A DNA stretch of 64,000 nt from Phenylobacterium kunshanense (GCF_003254525.1 NZ_QFYS01000009.1:62001-126000), one strand, 5' to 3'; shown: positions 28,888-38,168, counted from the first letter of the stretch. Notes: generated from the sequence alone by a model not told the origin. Numbers and translations: made by a program.

Positions 28888-30102
28888 TCAGGCCGAGGCG
28901 CGGCGGGGGCGCTGGAGAAGGCCGTACTCGAGGCCGAGGCGCTCGAAGATATCCAGCACCGCGTCGATCTGCTCGGGCGTGTGGGCCGCGCTGACGCTCG
29001 AGCGCAGCAGCGACTTGTTCTCGGGCGTCGCCGGCGGAATCGCCAGGTTCAGGTAGACGCCATTGGCCAGCAGGGCGTTCCACATCATCACGGCGGTGGC
29101 CTGGTCGGGCATCACCACGGCGGTGATCGGGCTGGCGTGCGGTCCGACCGCGTAGCCCATGTCGCGCAGGCCGTCGTAGAGCCGGTCGGCGTTGGCCGCC
29201 AGGCGCACACGGAGGTCCTTATCGGTCTCAAGGCGTTCGAGGGCGGTCAGGGTCGAGGCGATCACGGCCGGCGGCAGCGAGGCGGTGAACATGTACGGCC
29301 GGCTGACGATCCGCAGCAGGTCGAAGTTGTCTTCGTCGGAGACGAGGAAGCCGCCCACGGCGCCCAGGCTCTTGGAGAAGGTGCCGACGATGAAGTCGAC
29401 GTCGGCCTCGACGCCGGCGGCCTCGGCCAGGCCGCGGCCCTTTTCGCCCAGGACGCCCATGGAGTGGGCCTCGTCCACCAGCAGGTAGGCGCCGGCTTCC
29501 TTCTTGACCGCGACCATCTCCTTGAGCGGCGCGACGTCGCCGATCATCGAGTAGATGCCCTCGACCACGATCAGGCTGCCCTTGGCGGCGTCGCCCATCC
29601 GGCGCAGGCGCTTGGCGAGGTCCTCGGGGTCGTTGTGGCGGAAACGGATGACCTCGGCGCCCGAGAGCTTGGCCGCGTCATAGATCGAGGCGTGGCTGTC
29701 GGCGTCCAGGATCAGGTGGTCGCCGCGGCCCACGAGGCCGGAGATGCCGCCCAGGTTCGCCTGGTAGCCGGTCGTGAAGACCATCGCGTGCTTGCGGCCA
29801 TAGAACTTGGCCAGCGACGTCTCCAGCGCTGTGTGCCCGGCGAAGGTGCCGTTGGCGAAGCGCGAGCCCGTGGTGCCGGTGCCCCACTGGCGAACGGCGG
29901 CCGCCGAGGCCTCGATGCAGGCCGGGTCGAAGGTCAGACCCAGGTAGTTGTTGGTGCCCAGCAGAATGACCTTCTGGCCATTCAGCATGCCTTCGGTGGG
30001 CGAGAGGACCGCGTCGAATCGAACGGAGGAGGGATCGGCGCCCGCCGCGCGGATACCATCCAGCGGGGCCCGATAGCCCAGGTGCTTGTCGAGCAGCCCC
30101 AT
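28888..30102 (-). CDS. spt: Serine palmitoyltransferase (alpha-oxoamine synthase family)
   Basis: 404 residues, PLP-dependent fold type I. The PLP Lys is K244 in GTFSKSLGAVGG; H137 (DADSHASI) stacks on the ring, and D210 and H213 (LLVDEAHSMG) hold the pyridine nitrogen and substrate. GTGTTGSRFANGT at ~74-86 is the family acyl-thioester loop. It condenses serine with a fatty acyl thioester to 3-oxo-sphinganine. The acpR gene lies 3 bases upstream on the same strand, which supports use of an acyl carrier protein substrate. The match in length (~400 aa) and locus to Caulobacter Spt (CC_1162) is strong. No membrane helix is visible, as in other soluble bacterial SPTs. Confidence 0.92.
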   Translation of the reverse strand: MGLLDKHLGYRAPLDGIRAAGADPSSVRFDAVLSPTEGMLNGQKVILLGTNNYLGLTFDPACIEASAAAVRQWGTGTTGSRFANGTFAGHTALETSLAKFYGRKHAMVFTTGYQANLGGISGLVGRGDHLILDADSHASIYDAAKLSGAEVIRFRHNDPEDLAKRLRRMGDAAKGSLIVVEGIYSMIGDVAPLKEMVAVKKEAGAYLLVDEAHSMGVLGEKGRGLAEAAGVEADVDFIVGTFSKSLGAVGGFLVSDEDNFDLLRIVSRPYMFTASLPPAVIASTLTALERLETDKDLRVRLAANADRLYDGLRDMGYAVGPHASPITAVVMPDQATAVMMWNALLANGVYLNLAIPPATPENKSLLRSSVSAAHTPEQIDAVLDIFERLGLEYGLLQRPRRASA

Positions 30103-30105
30103 TCT

Positions 30106-30360
30106 TTAAGCCTTCACCCGCAGCTTGTTGATCAGTTCGGAGAGGTCGCCAACCGTCTCAACCGTGGCGAGACGATCCAGCGGAATCGAGAGGTCGAAAC
30201 GATCCTCAAGCTCCATGACGATGTTCATCAGCGCAAGCGAGTCCACGGCAAGGTCCCGGGCAATGTCCGTCTCCGCGGTGACCTGGACGCTGCGGCCCAA
30301 CACCGTTTCGGCCGCTCGCGCGACTTCGCGGACGGTCAGATCCGTCGCCAGTTCAACCAT
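30106..30360 (-). CDS. acpR: Dedicated acyl carrier protein for sphingolipid synthesis
   Basis: 84 residues. The phosphopantetheine attachment motif DSL (AVDSLALMNIVMELEDRFDLSIP) has Ser41. The acidic four-helix ACP composition is clear. It starts after GGGGGGC, 8 bases upstream of the ATG, and ends 3 bases before spt. It would carry the fatty acyl group from AasR to Spt, as AcpR does in Caulobacter (CC_1163). The 106 bases upstream, after cerR, could hold a separate promoter, so acpR-spt may be controlled apart from flippase-aasR-cerR. Confidence 0.93.
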   Translation of the reverse strand: MVELATDLTVREVARAAETVLGRSVQVTAETDIARDLAVDSLALMNIVMELEDRFDLSIPLDRLATVETVGDLSELINKLRVKA

Positions 30361-30466
30361 GAATGAGCCCCCCAGTGGCTCTTTCCCTGCTAACGCCAGC
30401 CGCGTAACTAAGCATGTTGGACCCGGATTTCTACCGCGCTCTCAAGGCCCGGTCACAAATCCGCGA

Positions 30467-31402
30467 CTAATGTTTCATCCATGCCGCATTGCGGTACCAC
30501 GCGACGGTCGACGAAAACCCGCTGGAGAGATCGAACTTAACCGGCGCGGCGGTCTCCATACGCTCTTCAGGCGAAATTGCCCAATCCGGATGCAGCAGTT
30601 CGCGCGCCTTGGCCGAGGTGAGCATGGGTGTCGACCCTAACAGCGCGGTGAAATCATTTGTGATTCCGAGGGTGTGGATCAGGGCCTTCGGAACCGGTGC
30701 GAACCGCGGCGAACGGCCGCAGGCCCGGGCCGCCTCGGTCATCAGCTCACGCCAGCCATAGCCCTCAGGGCGCGAATCGCTCAGCGCGACCGTTCGCCGA
30801 GGCGGGGGCGCCGCAGCAAGGGCGGCAGTCTGGCGGGCGGCGTCCTCCACATGGATCATGCAGATGCGCGCGTCCGGATCCAGGATCGGCAGGACCGGAA
30901 CCCGGGCGGCGGCCTGGAACACCGGCAGCAGCTCGCGGTCGCCGGGACCGTAGATGGCGCAGGGGCGGACGATGGTGAGGCGGTCGCCCAGAGCGTTGGA
31001 CATCGCCCGCTCGCCGGCGTGCTTGCTGGCGCTGTAGTGAGACAGGGCCGGCTCGCGCGCGGTCAGGCTGGAGACCAGCAAGACGTGGGCCGCATCGCGG
31101 GCCGCCTCGGCCACCCGGACCGAACCTGCCACGTTCACGGCGTCGAAGTCCGCGCGACTGCGCGCCTTCACGAGGCCGGCGGCGTGAACCACGACGTCGG
31201 CGCCGGCGCAAAGGCGGGCGAGGGCGGCCGGATCTTCCAGCCCGCCGACCACCACCTGCGGCGCGACATCCTGCCAGAGCGCGTCGATCGGATCCCGCCG
31301 GGCGAGCACCCGCACCGCCCACCCGTCGTCGGCCAGGGCGCGCACGAGATGGCGGCCCAGGAAGCCGGTGGCGCCGGTGACGGCGACGAGGCCGCGGGTC
31401 AG
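30467..31402 (-). CDS. cerR: Ceramide reductase, NAD(P)-dependent extended SDR
   Basis: 311 residues. Cofactor motif TGATGFLGRH at the N-terminus, active site YSASKHAGE (Tyr-x3-Lys), and an extended SDR C-terminus. No ATG, GTG or TTG occurs in frame near the N-terminus. The only start that keeps the first beta strand is CTG at 31402, overlapping the aasR stop (CTGA) with AGGAGGAG 6-7 bases upstream. In Caulobacter, CerR (CC_1164) reduces the 3-keto group, probably after N-acylation by bCerS. The longer ORF to 31813 is an out-of-frame shadow of aasR. Confidence 0.88.
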   Translation of the reverse strand: MTRGLVAVTGATGFLGRHLVRALADDGWAVRVLARRDPIDALWQDVAPQVVVGGLEDPAALARLCAGADVVVHAAGLVKARSRADFDAVNVAGSVRVAEAARDAAHVLLVSSLTAREPALSHYSASKHAGERAMSNALGDRLTIVRPCAIYGPGDRELLPVFQAAARVPVLPILDPDARICMIHVEDAARQTAALAAAPPPRRTVALSDSRPEGYGWRELMTEAARACGRSPRFAPVPKALIHTLGITNDFTALLGSTPMLTSAKARELLHPDWAISPEERMETAAPVKFDLSSGFSSTVAWYRNAAWMKH

Positions 31403-33114
31403 GCCGGCTCCTCCTGGCGGAAGGCGCCGGCCAGGAAAAGGGCGCGGGCCTTGGAGCGGGAGAGCTTGCCCGACGAGGTCTGGGGCAGGGCGTGGGCGCC
31501 GACCAGCTCGACCTGAGCCTCCACGCCATGGCGGGCGCGGAGCACCGCCGCGACGTCCTCGGTCAGGGCGCGGCGCACCTCGGGGTCGCTGGACCGGGCC
31601 TGGACGAGGACCACGAGCTGCTCGCCCGCGTCCTGGTCGACGGAGAAGGCGGCCACGTCGCCGCTCCGAAGGCGCTCGATCTCGGATTCGGCGGTCCACT
31701 CCAGGTCCTGCGGCCAGACATTGCGGCCGTTCAGCAGGATCAGGTCCTTGGCGCGCCCGGTCGGCACGATCTCGCCGTCGGTGAGGTAGCCTAGGTCGCC
31801 GGTGTCGAGCCATCCGTCATCCGACAGAACCCGCGCCGAGGTCTCGGCGTCCCCGAAGTACCCCCGCATCAGGCTGGGGCCCCGCACGAAGATCCGGCCG
31901 ACCTGCCGTTCCGGCACGACGTTCCCGGACTCGTCCCGCACTTCCAGCTCGTGATCGGGCAGCACCGGGCCGCAGCGCACGAAGGCGCGGCTGCGGGCGC
32001 CGGAACCGGCGACTACCTGGCCGTCCCGCTCCATCCGGTCGACATCGACCGTGTCGAACCGCAGGCCCTGGCTCAGCGGCGCCATGCTGAGCGCCAGCGT
32101 GGCCTCGGCCATGCCGTAGCTGGGGACGAAAGCCTTGGCGTCGAACCCGGCCGCCGCATAGCGTTCCGCGAACGCGAGCAGCGGACCCGGACGGACCATG
32201 TCGCCGCCGCAGCCGGCCGAACGCCATGCGGACAGGTCGAGGCCTTCCCGCGTGCCGTCGCCCCGCCGGGCGCACAGGTCGTAGCCGAACGACGGACTGT
32301 ACGAGATCGTCGCCTTGTTCTTCGACATCAGGTCGAGCCACAGCAGCGGCCGGCGCACGAACGCCCCGGTGGGCATCAGGTCGACCGTCATCTGGGCGGC
32401 CAGCGGGCTCATCAGGAAGCCCACCAGGCCCATGTCGTGATAGAGCGGCAGCCATGAGAAGGCGCGGTCCTCCGGAACCACCTTCAAGCCGTGCCTGGTG
32501 ATGGCGTAGGTGTTGGCCATCAGGGCGCGGTGGGTGCAGAGCACGCCGGTCGGGTTGCGGGTGCTGCCCGAGGAGAACTGGACGTAGCAGGGATCGTCCG
32601 CCGTCGGCGCCGGCAGGTCCGCCACCTCGGCCTCGGGCAGGTCGGACACCTGCATGGCGAAGCGGGCGCCGGCCTGTTTCGCGGCGTCTTCCAGCCAGGG
32701 CAGGATCGCTTCGGGACCGAACACCGCCGCGGCCTGGGCCGAGGTCAGCATGCGGCCGATCTGCTCCACATAGGCGTCGCGGCCGCCCAGCGGCGTCGGC
32801 AGCGGCAGCGGCGCCGGCGTCAGGCGGGCGTACTGGCAGGCGAAGAAGGCGGTGACGAAGTTCGCGTCCGTCTCGGCCACAAGACCCACGCGATCATGCG
32901 GCTTCAGGCCCAGCGCCAGCAGGCGGGCGGCCATGGCGATCGCGCGCCGGCGCAACTCGGCATAGGGGATCGCCTCGAGGAGCTCGCCGCGCAGGCCATA
33001 GAGGTTCACGCCGGTCGGGCCGCCGGCGGCGAAGTCGAGCGCCTCGGTCAGGGTGGCGAAGCCGCCGAGCCGGAACGGACGCTCCGGAGCGGTCGGGGTC
33101 GGGGTCGCAGTCAA
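31399..33114 (-). CDS. aasR: Acyl-ACP synthetase, FAAL-like ANL enzyme
   Basis: 571 residues from TTG 33114, which overlaps the flippase stop (TTGA). The ANL P-loop is QFSSGSTRNPTGV, matching the fatty-acyl-AMP ligase (FAAL) version in which the usual PKG lysine is lost. RGPSLMRGYFGD and WLDTGDLGYL are core motifs. The enzyme forms acyl-AMP and would pass the chain to AcpR, as described for Caulobacter AasR (CC_1165). Without it, Spt would lack a dedicated acyl donor. It lies between the flippase and cerR with overlaps on both sides, so all three share one transcript. Confidence 0.9.
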   Translation of the reverse strand: MTATPTPTAPERPFRLGGFATLTEALDFAAGGPTGVNLYGLRGELLEAIPYAELRRRAIAMAARLLALGLKPHDRVGLVAETDANFVTAFFACQYARLTPAPLPLPTPLGGRDAYVEQIGRMLTSAQAAAVFGPEAILPWLEDAAKQAGARFAMQVSDLPEAEVADLPAPTADDPCYVQFSSGSTRNPTGVLCTHRALMANTYAITRHGLKVVPEDRAFSWLPLYHDMGLVGFLMSPLAAQMTVDLMPTGAFVRRPLLWLDLMSKNKATISYSPSFGYDLCARRGDGTREGLDLSAWRSAGCGGDMVRPGPLLAFAERYAAAGFDAKAFVPSYGMAEATLALSMAPLSQGLRFDTVDVDRMERDGQVVAGSGARSRAFVRCGPVLPDHELEVRDESGNVVPERQVGRIFVRGPSLMRGYFGDAETSARVLSDDGWLDTGDLGYLTDGEIVPTGRAKDLILLNGRNVWPQDLEWTAESEIERLRSGDVAAFSVDQDAGEQLVVLVQARSSDPEVRRALTEDVAAVLRARHGVEAQVELVGAHALPQTSSGKLSRSKARALFLAGAFRQEEPA

Positions 33115-34484
33115 ACGTCGCCTTTCGAAGTCTCCGCGGACTCGGGCGCAGGCGTCGCCGCCTTTCGTCGAGTCCCGTTCTCTCTGAGGATGAACCACAG
33201 CATGCCCAGGGCAAGGGCGCCGGCGGACGCAGCCAAGCCGGCGCCCGCGCCTATAATCCCGAACTGCGCTACGAGGAAGGGCAGGGCGGCCAGGAAGACG
33301 ATGCTGACGGCCAGGCGCACCCGCACGGCCGCCCCCGGCTTGCCCAGCGAGACCAGCATAGGTTCCAGCGGGAGAGCGAACACGCCGATCACGGCCGCGC
33401 CCACCTGCCAGGTCATCACGGCGGCGGCCGGCGCGAAGGATTGGCCCATGACCAGGGTCAGCAGCGTGGGGCCGAACAGCGCGCTCACCGCCAGCAGCAC
33501 GACGCCCACGCCGCCGGCCAGGAGCCCGACATTGCGGGCGAGACGCCACATGGCGTGGTGGTGATCCTCGGCGCGCAGGCGCGCCAACTCGGGGTAGAGC
33601 GCGGGCGTCAGCAGCTTGGCCGGCTTGGCCAGGGCGTCGGCCACCTGCCGGCCCACGCGCCAGAACGCCGCCTGCGACGGGCCCACCAGGGCGCCCACGA
33701 TCAAGGTTGCGACGTGGGTGAAGGCGACGTCGAGGGTCGCCGCCAGATTGGTGTTCCAGGCGAAGCGCCACACCCCCGGCAGGCCCGCGGCCAGCGGCCC
33801 GCGCCACGTGAATCCCGTGAGCAGGCCCCGCTTGCGCATTTCCGCGTAGGCCGAGCCGGCGAGGTAGAGCCAGCTACCCAGCGTCCCAGCGGCCCAGGCC
33901 AGCAGGAAGCCTTCCATCGAGGCGCCGAACCCCAGCGCCACCAGACTGCCCATCACCCGGATCAGCGAGATCAGCCCCGCCTGCCAGGCCAGCACGTCGA
34001 AGCGGTCGAACAGCCGCAGCAGGCCCATGGGCGTCGCCGACACCATGAACGCGATCGACAGCATGAAGAGCGCCGCGACGGGCGCCTGCGCCGGGGTCCA
34101 GCCAAGCTCGCCGGCGAAGACGATGGCGCCGATCACGCCGGCCAGCACACCGATCAGCGTGCTGCCCAGGTCGAGGACCAGGCTGAAGCGCAGCACCTGC
34201 TGGAACTCGGCGGGTCGGTTCTCCGCCACCGGGCGCGCGCCGTAGTGGATCACCGTCTGCCAGGACTGGAACTTCACGACCTCGCCGAGGAACTGGGCGA
34301 ACGCCTGGATGAGGATCAGAACCCCCATGGCCGAGGCGCCCAGGGCCCGGGCGGCGATGGCCATGTAGATCAGGCCAAGGACGGCGTTGACCGTCCGCCC
34401 ACCCAGCAACAGGCCGGCGTTGGCGACCACCCGCCGCAGGATCGGCCGCACGCCGGCGATCTGTTCGGCCTCCGAGGCGGTCAT
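33111..34484 (-). CDS. Polysaccharide/lipid flippase-like membrane protein (MOP superfamily)
   Basis: 457 residues with 12-14 hydrophobic segments. The N-terminal ANAGLLLGGRTVNAVLGLIYMAIAARALGASAMGVLILIQ pattern is that of Wzx/MurJ-type MOP exporters. No soluble catalytic domain. It starts the flippase-aasR-cerR transcript (TTGA overlap with aasR). Wzx-like proteins flip polyprenol-linked glycans. In this setting a lipid-linked sphingoid or ceramide glycan is conceivable, or a surface-polysaccharide substrate. The function is inferred only from fold and context. Confidence 0.8.
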   Translation of the reverse strand: MTASEAEQIAGVRPILRRVVANAGLLLGGRTVNAVLGLIYMAIAARALGASAMGVLILIQAFAQFLGEVVKFQSWQTVIHYGARPVAENRPAEFQQVLRFSLVLDLGSTLIGVLAGVIGAIVFAGELGWTPAQAPVAALFMLSIAFMVSATPMGLLRLFDRFDVLAWQAGLISLIRVMGSLVALGFGASMEGFLLAWAAGTLGSWLYLAGSAYAEMRKRGLLTGFTWRGPLAAGLPGVWRFAWNTNLAATLDVAFTHVATLIVGALVGPSQAAFWRVGRQVADALAKPAKLLTPALYPELARLRAEDHHHAMWRLARNVGLLAGGVGVVLLAVSALFGPTLLTLVMGQSFAPAAAVMTWQVGAAVIGVFALPLEPMLVSLGKPGAAVRVRLAVSIVFLAALPFLVAQFGIIGAGAGLAASAGALALGMLWFILRENGTRRKAATPAPESAETSKGDV

Positions 34485-34602
34485 CGGCGGGTTGGTCTCC
34501 TGGCCATCGCCGTTCCGTACGGCGTCGCGGCCTGGAGTACCCCTTCGGACCGCGCCGCGCCAAGTGCGGCAAGATCGGCGTGGCGCGGCCGTGCGCGTCC
34601 GG

Positions 34603-36294
34603 TCAGGACGCTTCGGCGATCACGAGGGTCTCGCGCAGCTCCCGCTTTAGGAACTTGCCGTTGGCGTTGCGCGGGATCGGCTTGTCGAGCAGCCAGATGT
34701 AGCGGGGCGCCTTGTGGCGGGCGATCAGGGCGATGCAGTGCTCGCGGATCGCCTCGGCGGTGAGCGTCTCGCCCTGCTGGAGCAGGATGGCGGCGGCCAC
34801 TTCCTCGCCCAGGCGGTCGTCGGGCACCCCGAAGACGCAGCATTCGGCGACGGCCGGGTGCTGGTGGATCGTGGATTCGACCTCTGCGCAGTAGATGTTC
34901 TCGCCGCCGCGCAGGACCATGTCCTTCTTGCGGTCCACCAGGTAGATGAAGCCCTCCTCGTCGAGCCAGGCCACGTCGCCGGTGTGCAGCCAGCCGTCGG
35001 TGAGCGATTCGGCGGTGGCCTCGGGGCGGTTGATGTAGCCCTTGATCACCGAGGAGCCGCGCACCCACAGCTCGCCCGGCTGGCCAGGGCCCAGTTCCTC
35101 GCCGTTGTCGCCCACGACCTTGGTCTCGAAGGTGGGCATGGCGCGGCCGCAGCTGGCTGGCTTGTCGACGAAGAAGTCGCCGGCGATCGAGGTGATGATC
35201 CCCGAGGTCTCGGTCATGCCGTAGCCGGTGTTGGGCCGGGCCGTGGCGACCGCCTTGTCGATCTTGGCGACCAGGTCGGGCTGGAGCTGGGCGCCGCCGC
35301 CACCGACGCTGAGCAGGCTGGAGGTGTCGTACTTGTCGAAGTCGGGGTGGCTGATCAGCTCGCGGGCCATCACCGGCACGCCGCTGGCGGTGGTGCAGCG
35401 CTCGCGCTCGATCAGCTTCAGCGCCTCGCCGGCGTCCCAGCGGTACATCAGCACCATCTTGCCGCCCGCCGCGGTGGTGGCGTAGGCGCCGCAGTTGTTG
35501 GCCGTGACGTGGAAGAGGGGCGTGGTCACCAGGGTCACCGGGATCGGCGGCGTCGCCGGGGGCTCAACGCCGGTGGCCCGCTGGGTGGCGAGGCCGCTGA
35601 CCTGGCCCGCGAACATCATGTTCATCAGGTTGCTGACGCAGCTGCGGTGCGTGAGCTGCGCGCCCTTCGGGAAGCCGGTGGTGCCCGAGGTGTAGAAGAT
35701 GCAGAGGTCGTCCTCGGGATCGATGGCCACGTCGGGGAGGGCGCCGCCGTGGGCGATCACCTCGGACCAGGCCACCGCGCCGGCGGGAGGCTCGGCGCGG
35801 ACGGCGACCAGCAGGGCCTCGCCCAGCATGCCGGGCTGTTCCTCCAGGCGCGCGATCCGCTCGGCGTCGGCGAACAGGATCTTCGGCGCGGAATCGGCGA
35901 GGCCGTAGGCCATCTCGGGCGCGGTCCACCAGGCGTTCATGCCGACCGCGGCGACGCCAGTGCAGGCGCAGGCCCAGTAGATCAGCATCCATTCCGGATA
36001 GTTGCGCATGGCGATCGCCACGCGGTCGCCGGGCTTCACGCCCCGGCTGAACATCCAGTTGGCGATCGAGGCGACCTGGCGGTGGGCCTCGGCGTAGGTG
36101 ATGCGCTCGTCCTCGTAGACCAGGTAGTCGCGCTCGGCGAAGGCGGCGGTGGAGAGCCACAGCGCCCGCACGTTCGGCGGCGCGTTCTTGAAGGCGCGGA
36201 TCGGCGCGCCGCGGACGTTGATGGTCTCGATCTCGAAGGGCGCGCCCGGCTGGGTGAGCTCGGCCCAGGCCTGGTTCAGTTCGGCGTAGTGCAT
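34603..36294 (-). CDS. Fatty acid-CoA ligase (ANL superfamily)
   Basis: 563 residues from ATG 36294 (GGGGAAG 6 bases upstream). Motifs: IFYTSGTTGFPKGAQLTH P-loop near residue 190, GYGMTETSG, WLHTGDVAWLDEEGFIYLVDRKKDM and the C-terminal GKFLKREL catalytic Lys. This is a conventional acyl-CoA synthetase, distinct from the FAAL-type aasR and from the synthetase at 13622. It acts in the cytosol or at the membrane face on medium/long-chain or branched acids. It is transcribed in the same direction as the sphingolipid genes with a 118-base gap. It may feed acyl-CoA for bCerS (inference). Confidence 0.9.
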   Translation of the reverse strand: MHYAELNQAWAELTQPGAPFEIETINVRGAPIRAFKNAPPNVRALWLSTAAFAERDYLVYEDERITYAEAHRQVASIANWMFSRGVKPGDRVAIAMRNYPEWMLIYWACACTGVAAVGMNAWWTAPEMAYGLADSAPKILFADAERIARLEEQPGMLGEALLVAVRAEPPAGAVAWSEVIAHGGALPDVAIDPEDDLCIFYTSGTTGFPKGAQLTHRSCVSNLMNMMFAGQVSGLATQRATGVEPPATPPIPVTLVTTPLFHVTANNCGAYATTAAGGKMVLMYRWDAGEALKLIERERCTTASGVPVMARELISHPDFDKYDTSSLLSVGGGGAQLQPDLVAKIDKAVATARPNTGYGMTETSGIITSIAGDFFVDKPASCGRAMPTFETKVVGDNGEELGPGQPGELWVRGSSVIKGYINRPEATAESLTDGWLHTGDVAWLDEEGFIYLVDRKKDMVLRGGENIYCAEVESTIHQHPAVAECCVFGVPDDRLGEEVAAAILLQQGETLTAEAIREHCIALIARHKAPRYIWLLDKPIPRNANGKFLKRELRETLVIAEAS

Positions 36295-36533
36295 GGTTCT
36301 TCCCCGTTCGCGCCGGCGTCTCGATCGGCCGGCTGCGGGAAACCTCCTAGCGCCAGGAGGGGGCGTTCCGCGAGGCCTTTCGTCGTTCTGCGGGCGTGAC
36401 AATGCGTCGGCGCCGGCGGGAACGGCGCCGCCTGCCTCCGGAGCGGCTGCCGCTCCGTACTTCCAGGCGCCACTTCCGCCGAGGCCGAGGCGGGGGCATT
36501 CTGGGATGTGTCGGCAGCGTGCAGGGGGATGGG

Positions 36534-38117
36534 ATGCGCAGGATGATGGCCGGACTGGCGGCGGCGACCGCCCTGTCCCTGGCGGCGCAGCCGGCCCAGG
36601 CCGAGATCCGGGCGCTGATCGTCGCCGTGTCCAAATACACCGATCCGATCCCGTCCCTCGACGGCCCGCCCAACGACGCGGGCGCGCTGAAGGCGGTTCT
36701 GGAGCAGCAGGGCTCCAGGGACATCGTGACGCTGAACGACGCCGCCGCGACCCGCGGGAGCATCCGTGCGGCCCTGGAGGCCCTGGGCCAGCGCGCCAAG
36801 CCGGGCGACTGGGTGATCTTCTACTATGCCGGCCACGGCGCGCAGGCGAAGTCCAGGGACCCCGCTGAAGAGGACGGCCTGGACGAGTTCATGGCCTTGT
36901 CCGGCTTTCGCGTGACCCGGCCCGACACCGAGCAATACATCCTCGACGACGATCTGCGCGGCTGGCTGACGAACTTCTTCCCGACCAGCGTGAACGTCCT
37001 GCAGATCGCCGACGCCTGCCATTCGGGCACGATGAACCGCTCGCTGGCCGGCCCTTCGGTGTTCCGCAAGCGGACCCTGGACAATCCCCTGGCCATCTCG
37101 CTGCCGCCACGGCCCGCCGATCCGGCGGCGAGGGCGCCCGCGGGCCTGGACCCGCCAAACCTCGTCTATGTCGGTGCGGCCCAGGACGACCAGTTCGCGC
37201 TGGAAGGGCCGCTGCCGCGCAGCGATTCGCCGCCTCGGGGCCTGCTGACCTATGCCCTGGAGGGGGCGCTGAAGGACCGTCGGCCCAATGGGCGGCTGGC
37301 CGCCGACCAGGATGACGACGGGCGCCTGTCGCTGGCCGAGCTGGCCTCGACGCTTGAGACGCGGACCCGCGAGCTGTCGGCCACGCAACAGTGGTCGAGC
37401 GCCGCCGTGCCTGCGCGGAACGAGCGCAGCGTGATCTTCCAGCCGCTGAAGCCGCCACCGGCGGACGAGCGGCCGGTGGAGGTGAAGGCCGCCGACGACC
37501 AGGCCGCCGAGCTGCTGGGCGAGCGGGGGCCCTGGGCCTCGATCCCGCGGGGGACGCCGGACCTCACCTGGTCGGCAAAGGAAGGCTGGGTCACCGACAG
37601 CCGCGGCGACCGGGTGGCCGAAAACCTCACCAGCCCCGAGCAGCTCGCCGGGGTGATCAACAAGCGAAAGGCCCTGGCCCAGCTCGCGGCCACGGCCAAC
37701 GAACGGCGCGTGCGCGTCGAGATCGGGCCGAAGCCCAAGGGCCAGCTCTACAAGAGCGGCGAGGGCGTGGACCTGGCCGTGGTCCATCGGGGCGCGGCCT
37801 CGTACCTGACCGCCTTCAACCTGGCCGGCGACGGCACGGTGCAGCTGCTGTTCCCGCTGGAAGGCGACGGGGACGGGAAGATGGTCGAGGGCCAGACCCG
37901 CGTGGTCATGGCCCGCACCAAGGCGGCGCCGCCGTTCGGGGTCGACAATGTGGTGGCGGTGGCGACGCCGGTGGAGCCGACGGTTCTGCGAGCGGCGCTG
38001 AAGCGCATGGACGGCAAGCGGGAGGCCATGGCCGCGGCCGGCGTGGTGCAGGACGAACTGGCCCAGGCCAAGGGACAGGCCGCGCTGGGGCTGGGCGAGC
38101 TCTACACGGCGCGCTGA
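36534..38117 (+). CDS. Exported metacaspase-like (C14) protease with DUF4384 domain
   Basis: 527 residues from ATG 36534, which begins a signal peptide (MRRMMAGLAAATALSLAAQPAQA); the Arg-rich extension from 36396 is not credible. The caspase fold spans ~25-300, with catalytic His101 (FYYAGHGAQ) and Cys162 (IADACHSG). The C-terminal domain from ~400 (QLYKSGEGVDLAVVHRGAASYLTAFNLAGDGTVQLLFP) matches DUF4384, found in envelope proteins of several bacteria. Type I metacaspase-like proteases cut after basic residues. Export suggests an envelope or defence role rather than cytosolic cell death. The 239 bases upstream, facing the divergent acyl-CoA ligase gene, show no clear promoter. Confidence 0.87.
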   Translation: MRRMMAGLAAATALSLAAQPAQAEIRALIVAVSKYTDPIPSLDGPPNDAGALKAVLEQQGSRDIVTLNDAAATRGSIRAALEALGQRAKPGDWVIFYYAGHGAQAKSRDPAEEDGLDEFMALSGFRVTRPDTEQYILDDDLRGWLTNFFPTSVNVLQIADACHSGTMNRSLAGPSVFRKRTLDNPLAISLPPRPADPAARAPAGLDPPNLVYVGAAQDDQFALEGPLPRSDSPPRGLLTYALEGALKDRRPNGRLAADQDDDGRLSLAELASTLETRTRELSATQQWSSAAVPARNERSVIFQPLKPPPADERPVEVKAADDQAAELLGERGPWASIPRGTPDLTWSAKEGWVTDSRGDRVAENLTSPEQLAGVINKRKALAQLAATANERRVRVEIGPKPKGQLYKSGEGVDLAVVHRGAASYLTAFNLAGDGTVQLLFPLEGDGDGKMVEGQTRVVMARTKAAPPFGVDNVVAVATPVEPTVLRAALKRMDGKREAMAAAGVVQDELAQAKGQAALGLGELYTAR

Positions 38118-38168
38118 GGGGCGGGATCTTGTCCGTGCAAAGATTTTCGAGGGACCGGGAAACGCGCC

